Assembly: GCA_008123405.1 (NCBI GenBank)
Contig: VSSA01000003.1
Location: 62,001 to 126,000 of the forward strand
Direction of reading: 5' to 3'
Origin: Nocardioides sp. BGMRC 2183
GTDB taxonomy: Bacteria > Actinomycetota > Actinomycetes > Propionibacteriales > Nocardioidaceae
DNA length: 64,000 nucleotides
Both the position numbers and the translations under genes were made by a program. Below the pieces are notes generated by a model. The model searched no databases and was not told the DNA's origin. It was given only the letters and a program-made list of their open reading frames with translations. The number at the start of each line of letters is the position of its first letter. Within the stretch, counting starts at the first letter, position 1. Of the stretch, positions 54,677 through 62,405 are shown piece by piece.

Positions 54677-54766
54677 GGCCCCCCGTGCACCCGACAGAGC
54701 CCACTTACCCTTGCTGCCTTCCGGCCCTGGGGGAGTTGGGTGAGATGCCGCCGCACGGGGGGTTGG
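54677..54766 (-). ncRNA. ffs: small signal recognition particle RNA
   Basis: Read leftward, the sequence contains the conserved apical loop GGCCGGAAGGCAGCAAGGGT that binds Ffh. The outer helix CCCCCCGTGC pairs with GCACGGGGGG (54762-54753 with 54688-54679). Size is about 90 bases, the short hairpin class. It lies between yigZ and dnaX, a common actinobacterial location. The ends are set by the outer helix and may be off by several bases. Confidence 0.92.
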
Positions 54767-54822
54767 CTCCACCATAGACGACCCTCCCGAGCACCCCGAA
54801 GTCCGGGCGGCACCTGCCCGGC

Positions 54823-55458
54823 TCACCCGTCCGGGCGGTCGATCCAGCGCTGCCCGACGATCGTGCTCGCCACCATCCCGGCGGTGAGTTCGGCGAGCAG
54901 CGCCGCCAACCGCTCCTCCTCGCTCGGCGCCACTCCCAACCGCAGCGACACCCGCTCGGCATAGCCGGTGTCGAGCACGCTGACCCCGCGGGCCCGCAGC
55001 TCGCTCTCGACCCGACCGGCGTCGGCGTGGTCGAGCACCAGCAGGTGCTCGTGGACCAGGCTTCGTCGTACCGCGCCGGCGGCGGCGACCGCCTCCCGCA
55101 CCGCATCGCCGTAGGCGCGGACCAGGCCGCCGGCGCCGAGCAGGGTCCCGCCGAACCACCGGGTGACGACCGCAACCACGTCGCTGAGACCGGCGCCGCG
55201 CAGCACCTCCAACATGGGTGCGCCGGCGGTGCCGGCCGGCTCGCCGTCGTCGGAGGAGCGCTCCAGCGGGGAGGGCGGCGGTCCGATCACGAACGCCGAA
55301 CAGTGGTGCCGCGCGTCCCAGTGCTCGCGCCGCAGCCGGTCCACCACGGCCCGCGCCTCCGCCTCGGACTCGACCCGCGCCAGCGTGCATCGGAATCGGG
55401 ACCGCTTGACCTCGATCTCGGTCTCCGCATCACGCCCGATCGTCCGGTAACTCACCAC
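54823..55458 (-). CDS. YigZ/IMPACT family protein
   Basis: Protein of 211 residues with the UPF0029 domain: EVKRSRFRCTLARV, HHCSAFVIG, the signature SDDGEPAGTAGAPMLEVLRG, and VVAVVTRWFGGTLLGAGGLVRAY. A second ferredoxin-like domain follows (about 140-205). Function is uncertain; the eukaryotic relative IMPACT acts on translation control. The start is a GTG at 55458. It lies upstream of the SRP RNA and is divergent from tRNA-Ser. Confidence 0.9.
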   Translation of the reverse strand: MVSYRTIGRDAETEIEVKRSRFRCTLARVESEAEARAVVDRLRREHWDARHHCSAFVIGPPPSPLERSSDDGEPAGTAGAPMLEVLRGAGLSDVVAVVTRWFGGTLLGAGGLVRAYGDAVREAVAAAGAVRRSLVHEHLLVLDHADAGRVESELRARGVSVLDTGYAERVSLRLGVAPSEEERLAALLAELTAGMVASTIVGQRWIDRPDG

Positions 55459-55540
55459 GCCAGGGACCGTATCGCCCGGGGCTCGGACGTCCGCCGGGGC
55501 GATTTCCGCTGATCGACTCCCGACCGGTAGCCTCCTCCGC

Positions 55541-55626
55541 GGAGGTATCGCCTAGTGGCCTATGGCGCTCGCTTGGAAAGCGGGTTGGGTTAACAGCCCT
55601 CGGGGGTTCGAATCCCCCTACCTCCG
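55541..55626 (+). tRNA. tRNA-Ser (anticodon GGA)
   Basis: An 86-base class II tRNA with acceptor arms GGAGGTA/TACCTCC, D-arm with CCTAGTGGCCTATGG, anticodon loop TTGGAAA (anticodon GGA), long variable arm (GGGTTAACAGCCCTC) and T-arm GGTTCGAATCC. CCA is not encoded. A 12-bp perfect hairpin follows. Confidence 0.96.
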
Positions 55627-55632
55627 CCGATC

Positions 55633-55661
55633 GAACGGCGCCGCCTCGTGCGGCGCCGTTC
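55633..55661. terminator. hairpin between tRNA-Ser and mycosin gene
   Basis: Perfect 12-bp arms GAACGGCGCCGC and GCGGCGCCGTTC around a five-base loop. It starts six bases after tRNA-Ser and lies 21 bases beyond the convergent mycosin stop, so it could end both transcripts. Confidence 0.75.
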
Positions 55662-55681
55662 TGCATCTCCGGCCGACGACG

Positions 55682-56968
55682 TCAGCGCCGCCGCCGCGCC
55701 AACACCGGACGCAGGGTCAACGCGACCACCAGCAGGCCGCCGCAGACCAACCCCCACCAGACCGCCTCACTGCGGGTCTCGGCGAGCACGTCCGCCGGCT
55801 TTCGAGGTGCGGGGGCCCGCCGCGCCTCCTCGGTCGAGGCCGCGCCGGCGTCCTCGGCCCAGGCGCCGGGGCGGCGGTCGAGTGCGGCGATCGGCTGGAT
55901 CACGCCCTGCCCGGTGAACGGGCTGGGCGCCGCCGCGTTGCCGTCGCTGGTCTCCAGCAGTCGTTGCCGGACGCCGGCGGCATCGAGATCGGAGAACTTC
56001 GACCACACCAGCGCCGCGACCCCGGCGACCGCGGCCGCCGCCCAGTCGCTGGACGGGCTCTCCACCACACAGGCCTGGCCGTCCAGCCCGCGGGAGACGC
56101 CGCCGCCGGCCGGTGCCCCGAGGTCCACGTCGGAGTTGGGGAGGAAGGAACCGCTCGCGTCGGCGCCCCACGGGACCGGGTCGACACCGACCGCCAGCGC
56201 CTTCGGGTGGGCGGCCGGCCACGCCATGCCGCGGGCGTCGGCCTTGGGCGGCAGCGCCTCCGAGACGGCGAAGTCACCGAGGAGCGCACCGGTGTCCGGC
56301 GGCCGGTCCCCGCCGGTGGCGACCAGCAGCCCGCCGGCGCCGACCACCGCGTCGATCGCCGCCTTGACGCTCGGCGTGCCGGCGACCACAAAGGGGACCA
56401 CCACGACCGTCCGGGCCGAGAGATCGTTGCTGCGCAACCGCTGCGCGACGGCCTGGAGGCCGGCAGCCAGCAGATCGGCAGTGGGGTACTGGACGTCAGC
56501 GGAGGCGTCTCCCTCCGCCGGCGGGGCCTCGTAGACCCGCACCGAGTGCAGCTGCGCCTGAGGCGCGAAGCCGATCGGCACCGACGCGGCGCCCCCGTCG
56601 GCCGGTTGGTCCGCGCCGTTCACGATCCCGGCCACGACGCTGGCGTGCGGATTGACGACCTCCTGGCCCCCGGCGTAGCCGGACGCCGTCTGTTGGTCGA
56701 CGGCGCCGGTCCGCATGCCCGCGTCCACGACCACCACATCCACCCCGGCACCCAGCCCGTCACCAGTGCGGTCGAGCTCGGCGTGTGCGTCGGCCATATC
56801 GAGCCGGTCGTAGGGCGCATTGCTGCCCGACACCGGCTCCGGGGACTCGTCGGTCTGCAGGCAGTCGGTGCCCTCGGCCGCGTGGGCCGCACCGGTCGGT
56901 CCGGCCACCAGCACCACCGACGCCGACCACACACCCAGTGCCACGGCCGCGGCGACCCGCCGCCTCAT
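55682..56968 (-). CDS. mycP: mycosin-like type VII secretion protein, apparently catalytically dead
   Basis: Membrane-anchored subtilisin-fold protein of 428 residues with a signal peptide (1-31), an S8 domain and a C-terminal membrane helix (about 402-422) ending in RRRR. Mycosins stabilise the ESX channel and cleave some substrates. Asp82 (VVVVDAGM) and His108 (NPHASVVAGI) align with the catalytic Asp and His. However, the GTSxAAxxVAG serine motif reads SSDWAAAAVAG, placing Asp308 at the Ser position, and the oxyanion Asn is Asp221 (ATGGD). A structural rather than proteolytic role is inferred. It overlaps eccB by four bases. Confidence 0.85.
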   Translation of the reverse strand: MRRRVAAAVALGVWSASVVLVAGPTGAAHAAEGTDCLQTDESPEPVSGSNAPYDRLDMADAHAELDRTGDGLGAGVDVVVVDAGMRTGAVDQQTASGYAGGQEVVNPHASVVAGIVNGADQPADGGAASVPIGFAPQAQLHSVRVYEAPPAEGDASADVQYPTADLLAAGLQAVAQRLRSNDLSARTVVVVPFVVAGTPSVKAAIDAVVGAGGLLVATGGDRPPDTGALLGDFAVSEALPPKADARGMAWPAAHPKALAVGVDPVPWGADASGSFLPNSDVDLGAPAGGGVSRGLDGQACVVESPSSDWAAAAVAGVAALVWSKFSDLDAAGVRQRLLETSDGNAAAPSPFTGQGVIQPIAALDRRPGAWAEDAGAASTEEARRAPAPRKPADVLAETRSEAVWWGLVCGGLLVVALTLRPVLARRRR

Positions 56969-58419
56969 GAGCACGTCGGTGTCTCCGAGGTCGCGGGCGG
57001 ACACAGAGCGGCGTCCCGGGAGAGCTCGACGCCAGGCTCGAAGAGCTTGACCCACACATCCGGTACGACGACGGGGTCGACCGACCCGAATCCGAGGTTC
57101 TCCAGCTCCACATCACCGCGGATCGGGTACGCCACCCCCCGGTCATCGATCAGGTACGGCGAGCCGCCCGTGTCCAGTGGCCAGTCCCCCGACCGGACCA
57201 CCGCGCCGAGCCCGGGCGCCACGTCTGCGTCCACCGCCTCGGTCACCTCCGAGGAGTCCGCCTCCGGCCCCGGCGCGACCGCGAGGTGCACCGCAGGCTC
57301 GGAGTCGGGCTGCGCGTCCAGAACCGCGCAGACCGGATCGTCGGCGGCTGGCTGGGCGCCCTCCGGGACCGCCGTGGGCCAGCGGGACTCCGGATTGACC
57401 GGCGCGCCCAGGGTCAGCGGCACCCCCGCGTCGACCGGGCGCTCCTGCGGCAGCGCCGGCCCCTTGGCGCCGCCCGGCATCCGGGTCGCACGCAGGACCG
57501 CGAGCCCGAAGTCGCTGATCGGGGCGGTGCCGGCCTCGGTGAAGACGACCGGCTGGCCGTTGCTGAGGAAGTAGTCGCCGACGCGGGCGTTCGCGGGATA
57601 GCCCTGCTGCCGCAGGTCCGCGGTGATCGGGTCTCCGAAGCCGTCGATCGCCAGGCCCGCGCGGTCCAACGAGCCTCCGCTGGGGAAGAGGCTCAGCCAC
57701 TTCTCCGACACCGAGACTGCCCTGGACTCGTCCAGCCCGAGCGAGGTGTAGATCTGGTCCGGTCCTGCGGGCACGGCGTAGGAGTAGGCCCGATCCGGGC
57801 TCCCCTCGACGTCGGTGGCGGAGGCGATCAGGAAGCGTTGCCGACCGACCTGCACCAGGAAGGGAGCGTCGTCGGCGGCGACCACGTCGCTGGTGGCACC
57901 GATCCGGGCGCGGATGCCGGTCGGCGTCCCCCCGAGACCGCCGCCGATGCAGGCCGTCCAACCGGAGTTGTGCAGGTCGGAGGCGGGCGGGACGGTCGAC
58001 GGCGCGTTCACGATGCCGATCGGCGGCCCCTTCGGCTCATCGGCGATCTCCTCGGTGGACGCCTCCTGCAGCTCGGTCTCCGCGCCGAGGATCAGCTGCG
58101 CCGACGTCACGTTGACCACCTGCCGCAACCGCGGCTCGTCGAAGCCCGGGATGTCCTCTTCCAGGATCACGTACAGCGTGCCGCGGTCGTCGGTGACCAG
58201 CCCCACCTGGTCGAAGTCGACCTCGTCGGTGTCCTTGAAGACGCCGAGGATGGCGGCGCCCGCCATCAGCAGTACGGCGAGAGCGAGTCCGCCGATGACC
58301 GCCCGCCCGGGACGCGCCGGCTCGACCTCGCGGCCACCTGGGGCACCCGAGACGAAGGCGGTCACCAGCCGGCGCCGGCTGAAGGCGTACGCCTCGACGA
58401 GGTCCTTCTTGGTCGCCAT
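56965..58419 (-). CDS. eccB: type VII secretion protein EccB
   Basis: Core membrane component of 484 residues that joins the ESX inner-membrane channel to the periplasmic ring. The N-terminal amphipathic segment ATKKDLVEAYAFSRRRLVTAF and the single membrane helix (about 40-60) are typical. A large periplasmic domain follows, with repeats starting around NVTSAQLILG and the conserved VNAPSTVPP region, and several cysteines. It starts six bases after eccD and overlaps mycP. Confidence 0.93.
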   Translation of the reverse strand: MATKKDLVEAYAFSRRRLVTAFVSGAPGGREVEPARPGRAVIGGLALAVLLMAGAAILGVFKDTDEVDFDQVGLVTDDRGTLYVILEEDIPGFDEPRLRQVVNVTSAQLILGAETELQEASTEEIADEPKGPPIGIVNAPSTVPPASDLHNSGWTACIGGGLGGTPTGIRARIGATSDVVAADDAPFLVQVGRQRFLIASATDVEGSPDRAYSYAVPAGPDQIYTSLGLDESRAVSVSEKWLSLFPSGGSLDRAGLAIDGFGDPITADLRQQGYPANARVGDYFLSNGQPVVFTEAGTAPISDFGLAVLRATRMPGGAKGPALPQERPVDAGVPLTLGAPVNPESRWPTAVPEGAQPAADDPVCAVLDAQPDSEPAVHLAVAPGPEADSSEVTEAVDADVAPGLGAVVRSGDWPLDTGGSPYLIDDRGVAYPIRGDVELENLGFGSVDPVVVPDVWVKLFEPGVELSRDAALCPPATSETPTCS

Positions 58420-58425
58420 CGTCGC

Positions 58426-59793
58426 TCAGATCGCCTCGGAGATGGCGCCGAAGAGGCCGATCGCGACGACCAGCAACGGGATCAGCGCCACCAGCGCGAC
58501 CGTCTCGAGTACGTCGCCGAGCCGGCCGCGTCGTACCGACGGGGCGCTGGGCGCGAGTGTCGCGGCGACCAACAGACCGCCGGCCGCCGCCAGCACCACC
58601 GCGAGGGTGGGGCGCCAGTCCGGGTGCACCAGGAGCACCGAGGCCGCGGTCACCACCAGTCCGGCGATGCCGGAGGCGAGGCCGAGACCGACCTCGGAGC
58701 GAGTGCGGTACTGACGGGTGCGGAGCATCACGATCAGGCAGGCATCGACCGCGAGCAGGGTGCCGGTGACACCGAGGCCGACCGCCAGTGGGGCGACCAT
58801 CACGATCAGCAGACCGACGGTGCCGGTGATCGCCATCAGGATCTCGTGCGCAGTACGGGCGTCGCCGGCCACCCGCGACCGGTCGATCTCCGCGGGGTCG
58901 GTGGTGATGTCGGCGACGGTGTAGAGCGTGTCCACCTTGGTCGAGGTGGCACCGAGAGCGAGCCAGGGGAAGACGCTGCCGAGCATCACGACCACGGCCA
59001 GCACCGTGACCAGCACGTCGGCGGGCAGGTCGCCCTCGGGTTCGATGGCGCGCATCGCCAGTCCGGTGGCGACGCCGATCCCGCCGAGGACGATCGGCGG
59101 GAACATCAGGATCCGTCCCGGCCCGAGCCCGATCGCGCCGAGCAGGCCGGCCAGGAGCGCGGCTCCACCGGCGTAGGCGATCGGCTCGGCGAAGAACGGG
59201 GCATCGGCGGGGGCCAGTGCCAGGCCGCCCACGACCGCGTAGACGGTGCCCAGCCAGCCCAGCGTCACTGCCGCCTCGGGCTCACCCTGGACCCGGGAGA
59301 GCACGACCCCACCGGAGACCAGGGCGCAGGCGACCACCAGCGCCGCCACGGCGGCGAGGTCGGAGTCGCGCTGCACCCACAGCGCCACCGCACCGAGGGC
59401 GAGCAGCAGTCCCGCCGCGATCAACGCCGTACGACGCCCGGCCGACGGCTCCCAGGGACGCAGGTCCTGCTCGACCACATCGGTCATCGCCTCGACCACG
59501 TCGTCGTAGATCCGGGGGACCTCGTCGTCGACGCCGGGCGCGATCATCAGCAGCCCGCCGTCCTCGACGCCCTGCAGGGTCAGACCGGTGTCGACTGCCA
59601 ACCGGCGTCCCTCGGCGGTCACCACGCGGTAGCCGCCGTGGGCGGTGGCAGCGTCGAGCAGGCCGACGCTGCGCGCCAGCTCCGGCAGCAGCTCCGCCAC
59701 CGGTACGGCGCCTGGCAGCACCAGGTCCACCCGTCGGCTGCCGGAGGTCACCGTCACGCGCACCAGTCCCGACGCGACCGAGCCTTGCGTCAT
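58426..59793 (-). CDS. eccD: type VII secretion protein EccD
   Basis: Channel protein of 455 residues with a ubiquitin-like cytosolic N-terminal domain (about 1-100: VRVTVTSGSRRVDLVLPGAVPVAELLPEL) and eleven or so membrane helices. ATG 59793 has GGGGAGG upstream; the frame extends further but without conservation. It lies downstream of a terminator hairpin that follows the WXG100 genes. It therefore either depends on readthrough or has its own promoter in the 73 bases between. Confidence 0.9.
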   Translation of the reverse strand: MTQGSVASGLVRVTVTSGSRRVDLVLPGAVPVAELLPELARSVGLLDAATAHGGYRVVTAEGRRLAVDTGLTLQGVEDGGLLMIAPGVDDEVPRIYDDVVEAMTDVVEQDLRPWEPSAGRRTALIAAGLLLALGAVALWVQRDSDLAAVAALVVACALVSGGVVLSRVQGEPEAAVTLGWLGTVYAVVGGLALAPADAPFFAEPIAYAGGAALLAGLLGAIGLGPGRILMFPPIVLGGIGVATGLAMRAIEPEGDLPADVLVTVLAVVVMLGSVFPWLALGATSTKVDTLYTVADITTDPAEIDRSRVAGDARTAHEILMAITGTVGLLIVMVAPLAVGLGVTGTLLAVDACLIVMLRTRQYRTRSEVGLGLASGIAGLVVTAASVLLVHPDWRPTLAVVLAAAGGLLVAATLAPSAPSVRRGRLGDVLETVALVALIPLLVVAIGLFGAISEAI

Positions 59794-59866
59794 CCGAGCC
59801 TCCCCGCAGGTTCCGAGATCGGCATCCTGGCACACGGCCAGTGACGCCTCAGGGCATGACCACCGC

Positions 59867-59896
59867 AAAAGGGACCGACACCTCGGTGTCGGTCCC
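59867..59896 (-). terminator. intrinsic terminator after the WXG100 pair
   Basis: Read leftward, a 12-bp stem (59896-59885 with 59882-59871, GGGACCGACACC arm) is followed by TTTT (59870-59867). It lies 21 bases beyond the WXG100 stop and before eccD. Confidence 0.82.
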
Positions 59897-59917
59897 TCTC
59901 GGGATGGCCAGCAACCA

Positions 59918-60217
59918 TCAAATCATGAAGCGGTTGGCGCCCCGCCGGTCCGCCGCGGCGTACTCCGCGTTGGAAACGTTGACGGTGGAGCCGCTGTCGT
60001 TCAGCACGGTGCGGAGGTCGTTCATCGCGCCGTCCCACTTGCCCTTGGCGACGTGGTAGGCGAGCTGCTGGTCACCGGACCACTGGCTGCGCAGCGGCTC
60101 GAGCTCGCGCTCGAGACGGTCCAGTCGCTCGTCCATCTTCCGCACGGTGGTGCCGATGTCGGCGGCGGCCTGGTCGAGCGCCGCGTGGTTGACCCGGAGG
60201 CCGTCGATGTTGCCCAT
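59918..60217 (-). CDS. WXG100 (ESAT-6-like) secreted protein with YxxxD signal
   Basis: Helical-hairpin type VII substrate of 99 residues. The turn motif is WSG in LRSQWSGDQQLAYH, at mid-protein as expected. After the second helix, YAAAD (in NAEYAAADRRG) fits the YxxxD/E export signal. ATG 60217 begins MGNIDGLRVNHA, like its neighbour (MGN). It is the second of two adjacent WXG100 genes that probably form a heterodimer, and is followed by a terminator with a U-tract. Confidence 0.9.
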   Translation of the reverse strand: MGNIDGLRVNHAALDQAAADIGTTVRKMDERLDRLERELEPLRSQWSGDQQLAYHVAKGKWDGAMNDLRTVLNDSGSTVNVSNAEYAAADRRGANRFMI

Positions 60218-60258
60218 TGTCTTGCTCCTGTGTGTCAGTGATGCGGTGGTCGGTGTGG

Positions 60259-60588
60259 TCAGGCCTGGACGTCGCCGAGCCGGTTGGTCAGCGTGTTGAC
60301 GAAGCCGCCCTGCTCCTCGTCGGTGTTCACGTTGTCGCGCTCGGTGTCGGTCAGCGACGCGGAGAAGGTGTCCAGCGCCGCGACGACCACACCGTGCTTC
60401 TCCTGCCAGGTGGCCTCGAAGGAGCCGAACGAACGGCCGCCCTGGCCCTGCCACTGCAGGCGCATGTTGGCGAGCTGGTCGTTCAGCACGCGGGACTGGG
60501 TGGTGAAGTCGGAGCGCGCGTCGGCGACCAGCTGAGCCGCCTTGCTGAGTACGCCTTCGCTCTGGCCGAATTCGGCGGTGTTGCCCAT
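60259..60588 (-). CDS. WXG100 (CFP-10/EsxA-like) protein
   Basis: Helical-hairpin protein of 109 residues. The WxG turn is WQG in MRLQWQGQGGRSF, with an upstream helix rich in Ala/Gln (VLSKAAQLVADARSDF) and a downstream helix ending in an acidic tail. No YxxxD/E motif is visible, so export would rely on its partner, the downstream WXG100 protein 41 bases away. Strong coding and position support the assignment. Confidence 0.9.
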   Translation of the reverse strand: MGNTAEFGQSEGVLSKAAQLVADARSDFTTQSRVLNDQLANMRLQWQGQGGRSFGSFEATWQEKHGVVVAALDTFSASLTDTERDNVNTDEEQGGFVNTLTNRLGDVQA

Positions 60589-60717
60589 GGTGTCTGCTCC
60601 TCAGGGATGGGGCGGCCCGTGGCCGCCGATCGTGGATTCTGTTCTCCGATGGCCTCCCGAGCACTGCCAAGAAGCCGACACCCGACCTGCTACCCGACCC
60701 CACTCGGGGCCTAAACA

Positions 60718-62103
60718 TCAACCCGTGAGCTCCCACAACGAGCGGAACAGACCGACCGCGACGACCAGCGAGGCGATCGCGAACGCACCGAAGACCACCT
60801 CACCGACTTCAGCACGGCGCGACCACCAGGCCGAGCGCCAACCCCGTCCGACGGCGACGGCCAGCACGGTCAGCCCGAACCCGCCGATCACCACCGCCGA
60901 CGTCACCGCCACCAGACGGTCGCCGTGCCAGGTCGCCAGTGCCAGCCCGACCAGGAGCACCAGGCAGCTCAGGCCTGCCAACCGCAGGGCGGTGCGGGCG
61001 AGACGGTGCCGATAGGTCCGCGCCACCAGAAGCAGGGTCGCGCCGCCGAAACCGACCAGGCAGCGGGCTCCGATCTGGTCCAGGTGGATGTCAGCGGTGG
61101 CGAGCAGCATCGGCGCCGACACCCCGGTGACCACGAGGATCGCCACCCCGGCGGCGTTGATGCTGCGCGCGCCGCGGGCAGCGATGGTGCCGACCGTTGC
61201 GGTCGGCACCAGGACCCGGCCGCGCTTGCCCGGGGCCCGGTCACGCGCCGACCAGGCGTTGACCGCCAGCCTCTCCAGGTCGATCAGATACTCGTCGGGG
61301 ATGTCGATCGCCATCGTCGGAACGATCCTGGCTGCGAGCACTGCGGCCAGCAGCAGCACCGCCCAGACCACCTGCACACCGGCACCGGCGATCGCTGCCA
61401 GCACGGCGATCAGGAACCAGCCGGTCCCGACCACGATCCACACCCACAGGGCCTCGTCGGCGCCGTCCTCGGGGTCGGAGAGCGCCCGGCCCAGCGCCGC
61501 GGTGACGGCCCCGGCCAGGGCCGCAGCACCCAGCACGGTCGGCAGTCGCTCCGGGATCGGGTCCCACACCACCAGCAGGCAGGCTGCGGCCGCGAAGGCA
61601 GGCGCGGCAATTACCCGTCTGCCGGCCGCTGCACCGACCGGCAGACAGCCGACCAACGCGGCCGCACCGAGCAGGCCGACCACGATCCACCGCTCGTCGG
61701 GCGGCCGCTGGATCCCGGTCCAGGCGGCGAGCGCGGCCAGCACCACGGCGCCGGTCATCCACGCGGCGAGACCAGTCGCCGGATAGCCGCTTGGTCGGCG
61801 CTGCGGGGCGCCGCGCCGCTGGCCCGCGCCTCCAGGAGCTGCCGGTACGCCCGGTCCGACCGCGACCAGCACCGCACCCGAATGCAGGCCGAGCTCGAAG
61901 AGCGTCCGCTCCGGTGCCAACTGTCGACCGGTTCGCGACACCAGCACGGGCGGGACGCCGCCGGCGTCGGCGGCATAGGCCCGCGCCACGTCCGCGATGG
62001 TCACCGCGGTCGGCACCGTCAGGTCGAGGACGCCACCCGGCCCGTGCACGCTCAGCGCGGCGGTCTCGCCGGACAGGCCGGGTCGTGCCGTCGTACCGGA
62101 CAT
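60718..62103 (-). CDS. second EccD-like type VII membrane protein
   Basis: Protein of 461 residues with a ubiquitin-like N-terminal domain (about 15-95: LDLTVPTAVTIADVARAYAADAG) and about eleven membrane helices, the EccD/YukD-fusion layout. Its sequence is clearly different from the EccD at 58426, sharing architecture rather than close identity. Known ESX cores use an EccD dimer, so two paralogues could form a heterodimer. ATG 62103 has GGAGGT five bases upstream. It is divergent from eccC and precedes the WXG100 pair by 130 bases. Confidence 0.85.
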   Translation of the reverse strand: MSGTTARPGLSGETAALSVHGPGGVLDLTVPTAVTIADVARAYAADAGGVPPVLVSRTGRQLAPERTLFELGLHSGAVLVAVGPGVPAAPGGAGQRRGAPQRRPSGYPATGLAAWMTGAVVLAALAAWTGIQRPPDERWIVVGLLGAAALVGCLPVGAAAGRRVIAAPAFAAAACLLVVWDPIPERLPTVLGAAALAGAVTAALGRALSDPEDGADEALWVWIVVGTGWFLIAVLAAIAGAGVQVVWAVLLLAAVLAARIVPTMAIDIPDEYLIDLERLAVNAWSARDRAPGKRGRVLVPTATVGTIAARGARSINAAGVAILVVTGVSAPMLLATADIHLDQIGARCLVGFGGATLLLVARTYRHRLARTALRLAGLSCLVLLVGLALATWHGDRLVAVTSAVVIGGFGLTVLAVAVGRGWRSAWWSRRAEVGEVVFGAFAIASLVVAVGLFRSLWELTG

Positions 62104-62122
62104 GGGACCTCCGAGCGTCCTC

Positions 62123-62134
62123 AGAACGTGTTCT
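62123..62134. promoter_or_regulatory. AGAAC-GT-GTTCT inverted repeat upstream of the EccD-like gene
   Basis: The same AGAAC-NN-GTTCT arms as the sites at 19466 and 20822. It lies 20 bases upstream of the EccD-like start in the divergent eccC gap. A second inverted repeat, ACCGCACGC with GCGTGCGGT, follows at 62141-62164. Confidence 0.4.
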
Positions 62135-62195
62135 CGCCACACCGCACGCGGCTCGGCGTGCGGTGCACAACTGATCAGCACCGCCGGGGTCGACG

Positions 62196-62405
62196 ATGCC
62201 TGCGGTGTGGGACCGCTGTTGCACCGATTACCCGACCTGGTGGCAGGGTAGTCGCACCGTGGGACTGATCGGGCACGAGACGGATGAGCGGATGACACCT
62301 GCACGGGAGTACGACGACGCGAGGCAAGCGCTGATCAAGGGCGCCATGGCGAGCGTCGCGAGGCGCATGCCGATCGGCGATGCGACGACGGGTCGGCGCC
62401 GGTGA
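62196..62405 (+). CDS. possible small protein translationally coupled to eccC
   Basis: An ORF of 69 codons (ATG 62196; an internal ATG at 62292 would give 37) ends in TGA that overlaps the eccC GTG start as GTGA. The C-terminal part is basic and helical in character (EYDDARQALIKGAMASVARR). I recognise no family. The overlap and the otherwise weak eccC ribosome-binding site support translation, but codon evidence is thin. Confidence 0.4.
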   Translation: MPAVWDRCCTDYPTWWQGSRTVGLIGHETDERMTPAREYDDARQALIKGAMASVARRMPIGDATTGRRR

